From Pseudomonadota bacterium (lineage in GTDB: Bacteria > Pseudomonadota > Alphaproteobacteria > Rhizobiales > Xanthobacteraceae): 5,133 nucleotides of DNA. The translations under genes and the position numbers were made by a program. Location of the stretch: assembly GCA_021823875.1 (NCBI GenBank), contig JAKAMD010000266.1:1-5133 (forward strand). The letters run 5' to 3'. Below are positions 4,030 to 5,133 of the stretch, one piece after another. The notes beneath the pieces are model-generated. The model made no database searches, had not been told where the DNA came from, and was given only the letters and a program-made list of their open reading frames with translations. Numbering within the stretch: position 1 is the stretch's first letter; each line of letters starts with the position of its first letter.

Positions 4030-5133
4030 GTGAACAAGAAGCACCAAGTTGCCGTCGGCTTTACCTGGCGGCGTAAAGACGGGACCACGGAAACCGGCGG
4101 CTGGCGGCGCGATCTCGCGCTAGCGCTGGCCTTGGCATGCGCCATCGGCCTGTTGGGCATGCTCGGCGTCGCGCACGCCCAGCCGAATGTCGTCAGGATC
4201 GGCGGCGACAACCGCACCACCATGGTGACGGTGCCGATCGGCAAGTCGCAAGACGTGCGCACCGATCAGAGTTTCATCGACATCTCAGTGGGCGATCCGA
4301 CAATCGCGGACGTCAACCCGCTGACCGATCATTCATTGTCGATCCTGGCCAAGAAGATCGGTACCACCCGCGTCTCGGTCTATTCCGACGGCAAGAAGCT
4401 GATCGGCATTTTCGACGTGGAAGTGTCCTACGATGTGTCGCGGCTGACCAACGAGCTCAAGCGCCGCTTCCCGCGTTCGCACCTCACCGCCTCGGCGGTT
4501 AACGGCCGCATCATGCTGTCCGGCGAGGTGGCTGACGCCGTCACCCTCGACCAGGCGGTTACCATCGCCCGTCAATTCGGGCCCGACATCATCAACACCG
4601 TATCGGTGATGCAGCCACAGCAGGTGCTGTTGGAAGTGCGCTTCATCGAGATCGCCCGCAATGCCGGCCGCGATCTGGGCGTGCAGTGGAACCGCTTCGG
4701 CGGCAACAGCATCACCAATATCGGCAACCGCGTGCAACCTGCGAGCCTGCCGATTTCCGCCACCACGATGGCCACCGAAACCGCCGCCGGCGTGCTCTCC
4801 GGCGGTTCGCCCTTCGGTTTCATGATCGGGCGCATCGTGGCGAGCGGCGTTTCGACCGACGTCATGATCAACGCGCTCGAGCAGAAGGGTATCGCCCGCA
4901 GTCTGGCGGAGCCCAATCTGGTGGCCCTGTCCGGCGACACCGCGAGCTTCCTCGCCGGCGGTGAATATCCGATCCCGGTCGCCGGCAGCTTCGGGCAAGT
5001 AACGGTCGATTATAAGAAATACGGCGTCGGCCTCGCCTTTACGCCGACCGTGCTCAACCAGGGCTTGATCAACATGAAGATCGAGCCGGAGGTGAGCCAG
5101 ATCGACACCACCCATTCGGTGGCGGTGCCGGGC
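4030..5133 (+). CDS. cpaC: Flp/Tad pilus outer-membrane secretin CpaC (3' end beyond window)
   Basis: Subunit of the outer-membrane channel through which the Flp pilus emerges. 368 codons are present of a protein usually about 470-510 long, and the frame is open to the right edge. The N-terminus has a long export signal, with about 30 polar residues including two RR pairs, then the hydrophobic stretch LALALALACAIGLLGMLGV and probable cleavage after AHA (residue 50). Domains in order: the pilus-secretin N-domain (about 54-134, IDISVGDPTIADVNPL and SILAKKIGTTRVSVY), a BON-like domain (about 138-195, ASAVNGRIMLSGEVADAVTL), and the secretin core from about 198 (QVLLEVRFIEIARNAGRDLG). The diagnostic EPNLVALSGDTASFLAGGEY stretch is at about 294-313, then the beta-strand-rich YKKYGVGLAFTPTVL. 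Start GTG 4030 is supported by GGGGAG; ATG 4003 would add nine residues. Follows cpaB closely in one operon. Confidence 0.95.
   Translation, partial: MNKKHQVAVGFTWRRKDGTTETGGWRRDLALALALACAIGLLGMLGVAHAQPNVVRIGGDNRTTMVTVPIGKSQDVRTDQSFIDISVGDPTIADVNPLTDHSLSILAKKIGTTRVSVYSDGKKLIGIFDVEVSYDVSRLTNELKRRFPRSHLTASAVNGRIMLSGEVADAVTLDQAVTIARQFGPDIINTVSVMQPQQVLLEVRFIEIARNAGRDLGVQWNRFGGNSITNIGNRVQPASLPISATTMATETAAGVLSGGSPFGFMIGRIVASGVSTDVMINALEQKGIARSLAEPNLVALSGDTASFLAGGEYPIPVAGSFGQVTVDYKKYGVGLAFTPTVLNQGLINMKIEPEVSQIDTTHSVAVPG

Noticed and set aside
3016..4047. Minus-strand 343-residue open frame opposite cpaB
   Set aside because: It covers cpaB exactly antisense and has shadow-frame composition (His/Arg/Gly/Leu) with no recognisable domain.
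4117..4140. Lipoprotein signal in CpaC (LALAC)
   Set aside because: The -3 position before the cysteine is alanine and not Leu/Val/Ile, the cysteine sits inside the hydrophobic core, and a normal AHA cleavage site follows.
4333..5115. Minus-strand 260-residue open frame opposite cpaC
   Set aside because: Antisense to the secretin, whose plus-strand frame carries unmistakable motifs throughout.

Overview
The window looks like chromosomal DNA of an alphaproteobacterium, probably of the order Hyphomicrobiales (Bradyrhizobium, Rhodopseudomonas, Xanthobacteraceae or a relative). I infer this from the GC-rich coding regions, the CpaB/CpaC protein types, and two intergenic palindromes whose cores (a CCGGAATCCAGAG-type and a TTTTCGGGATCATGC-type sequence) resemble dispersed repeats I associate with those genomes. 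The placement rests on recognition, not on a search.

Left part, minus strand, transcribed right to left: a three-gene ABC importer operon of the nitrate/sulfonate/taurine type (NMT1/SsuA-like). The order is ATPase (1783-2619), periplasmic substrate-binding protein (663-1667), then membrane permease (starts at 553 and runs off the left edge). The binding protein would capture an unidentified small organic or anionic substrate in the periplasm, the permease would pass it through the inner membrane, and the ATPase would drive the cycle. The substrate cannot be read from the sequence. Both gaps inside the operon hold a structured palindromic repeat. One (1734-1783) overlaps the ATPase stop codon. 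The other (550-655) overlaps the permease start codon. An 18-bp tandem duplication lies just before the binding-protein ribosome binding site.

Middle, 2664-3141: a divergent intergenic region of about 480 bp. Its left part is GC-rich and its right part (about 2905-3085) is AT-richer. It carries several inverted repeats and presumably the promoters for both directions, but no convincing protein gene. The ATPase appears to be preceded by a 15-codon leader reading frame with a strong ribosome binding site, whose stop overlaps the ATPase GTG start.

Right part, plus strand: the beginning of a Flp/Tad (cpa) type IVc pilus locus, with cpaB (3142-3993) and then cpaC (4030 to beyond the right edge). 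CpaC forms the outer-membrane secretin channel and CpaB is its periplasmic, inner-membrane-anchored partner. The pilin, prepilin peptidase and motor genes are not in the window.

The protein genes belong to known families, and I found no new enzymatic or defence system. The less ordinary signals are in the non-coding DNA: the two operon-punctuating palindromes, the tandem repeat, the overlapping leader ORF, and an inverted repeat around the cpaB ribosome binding region.
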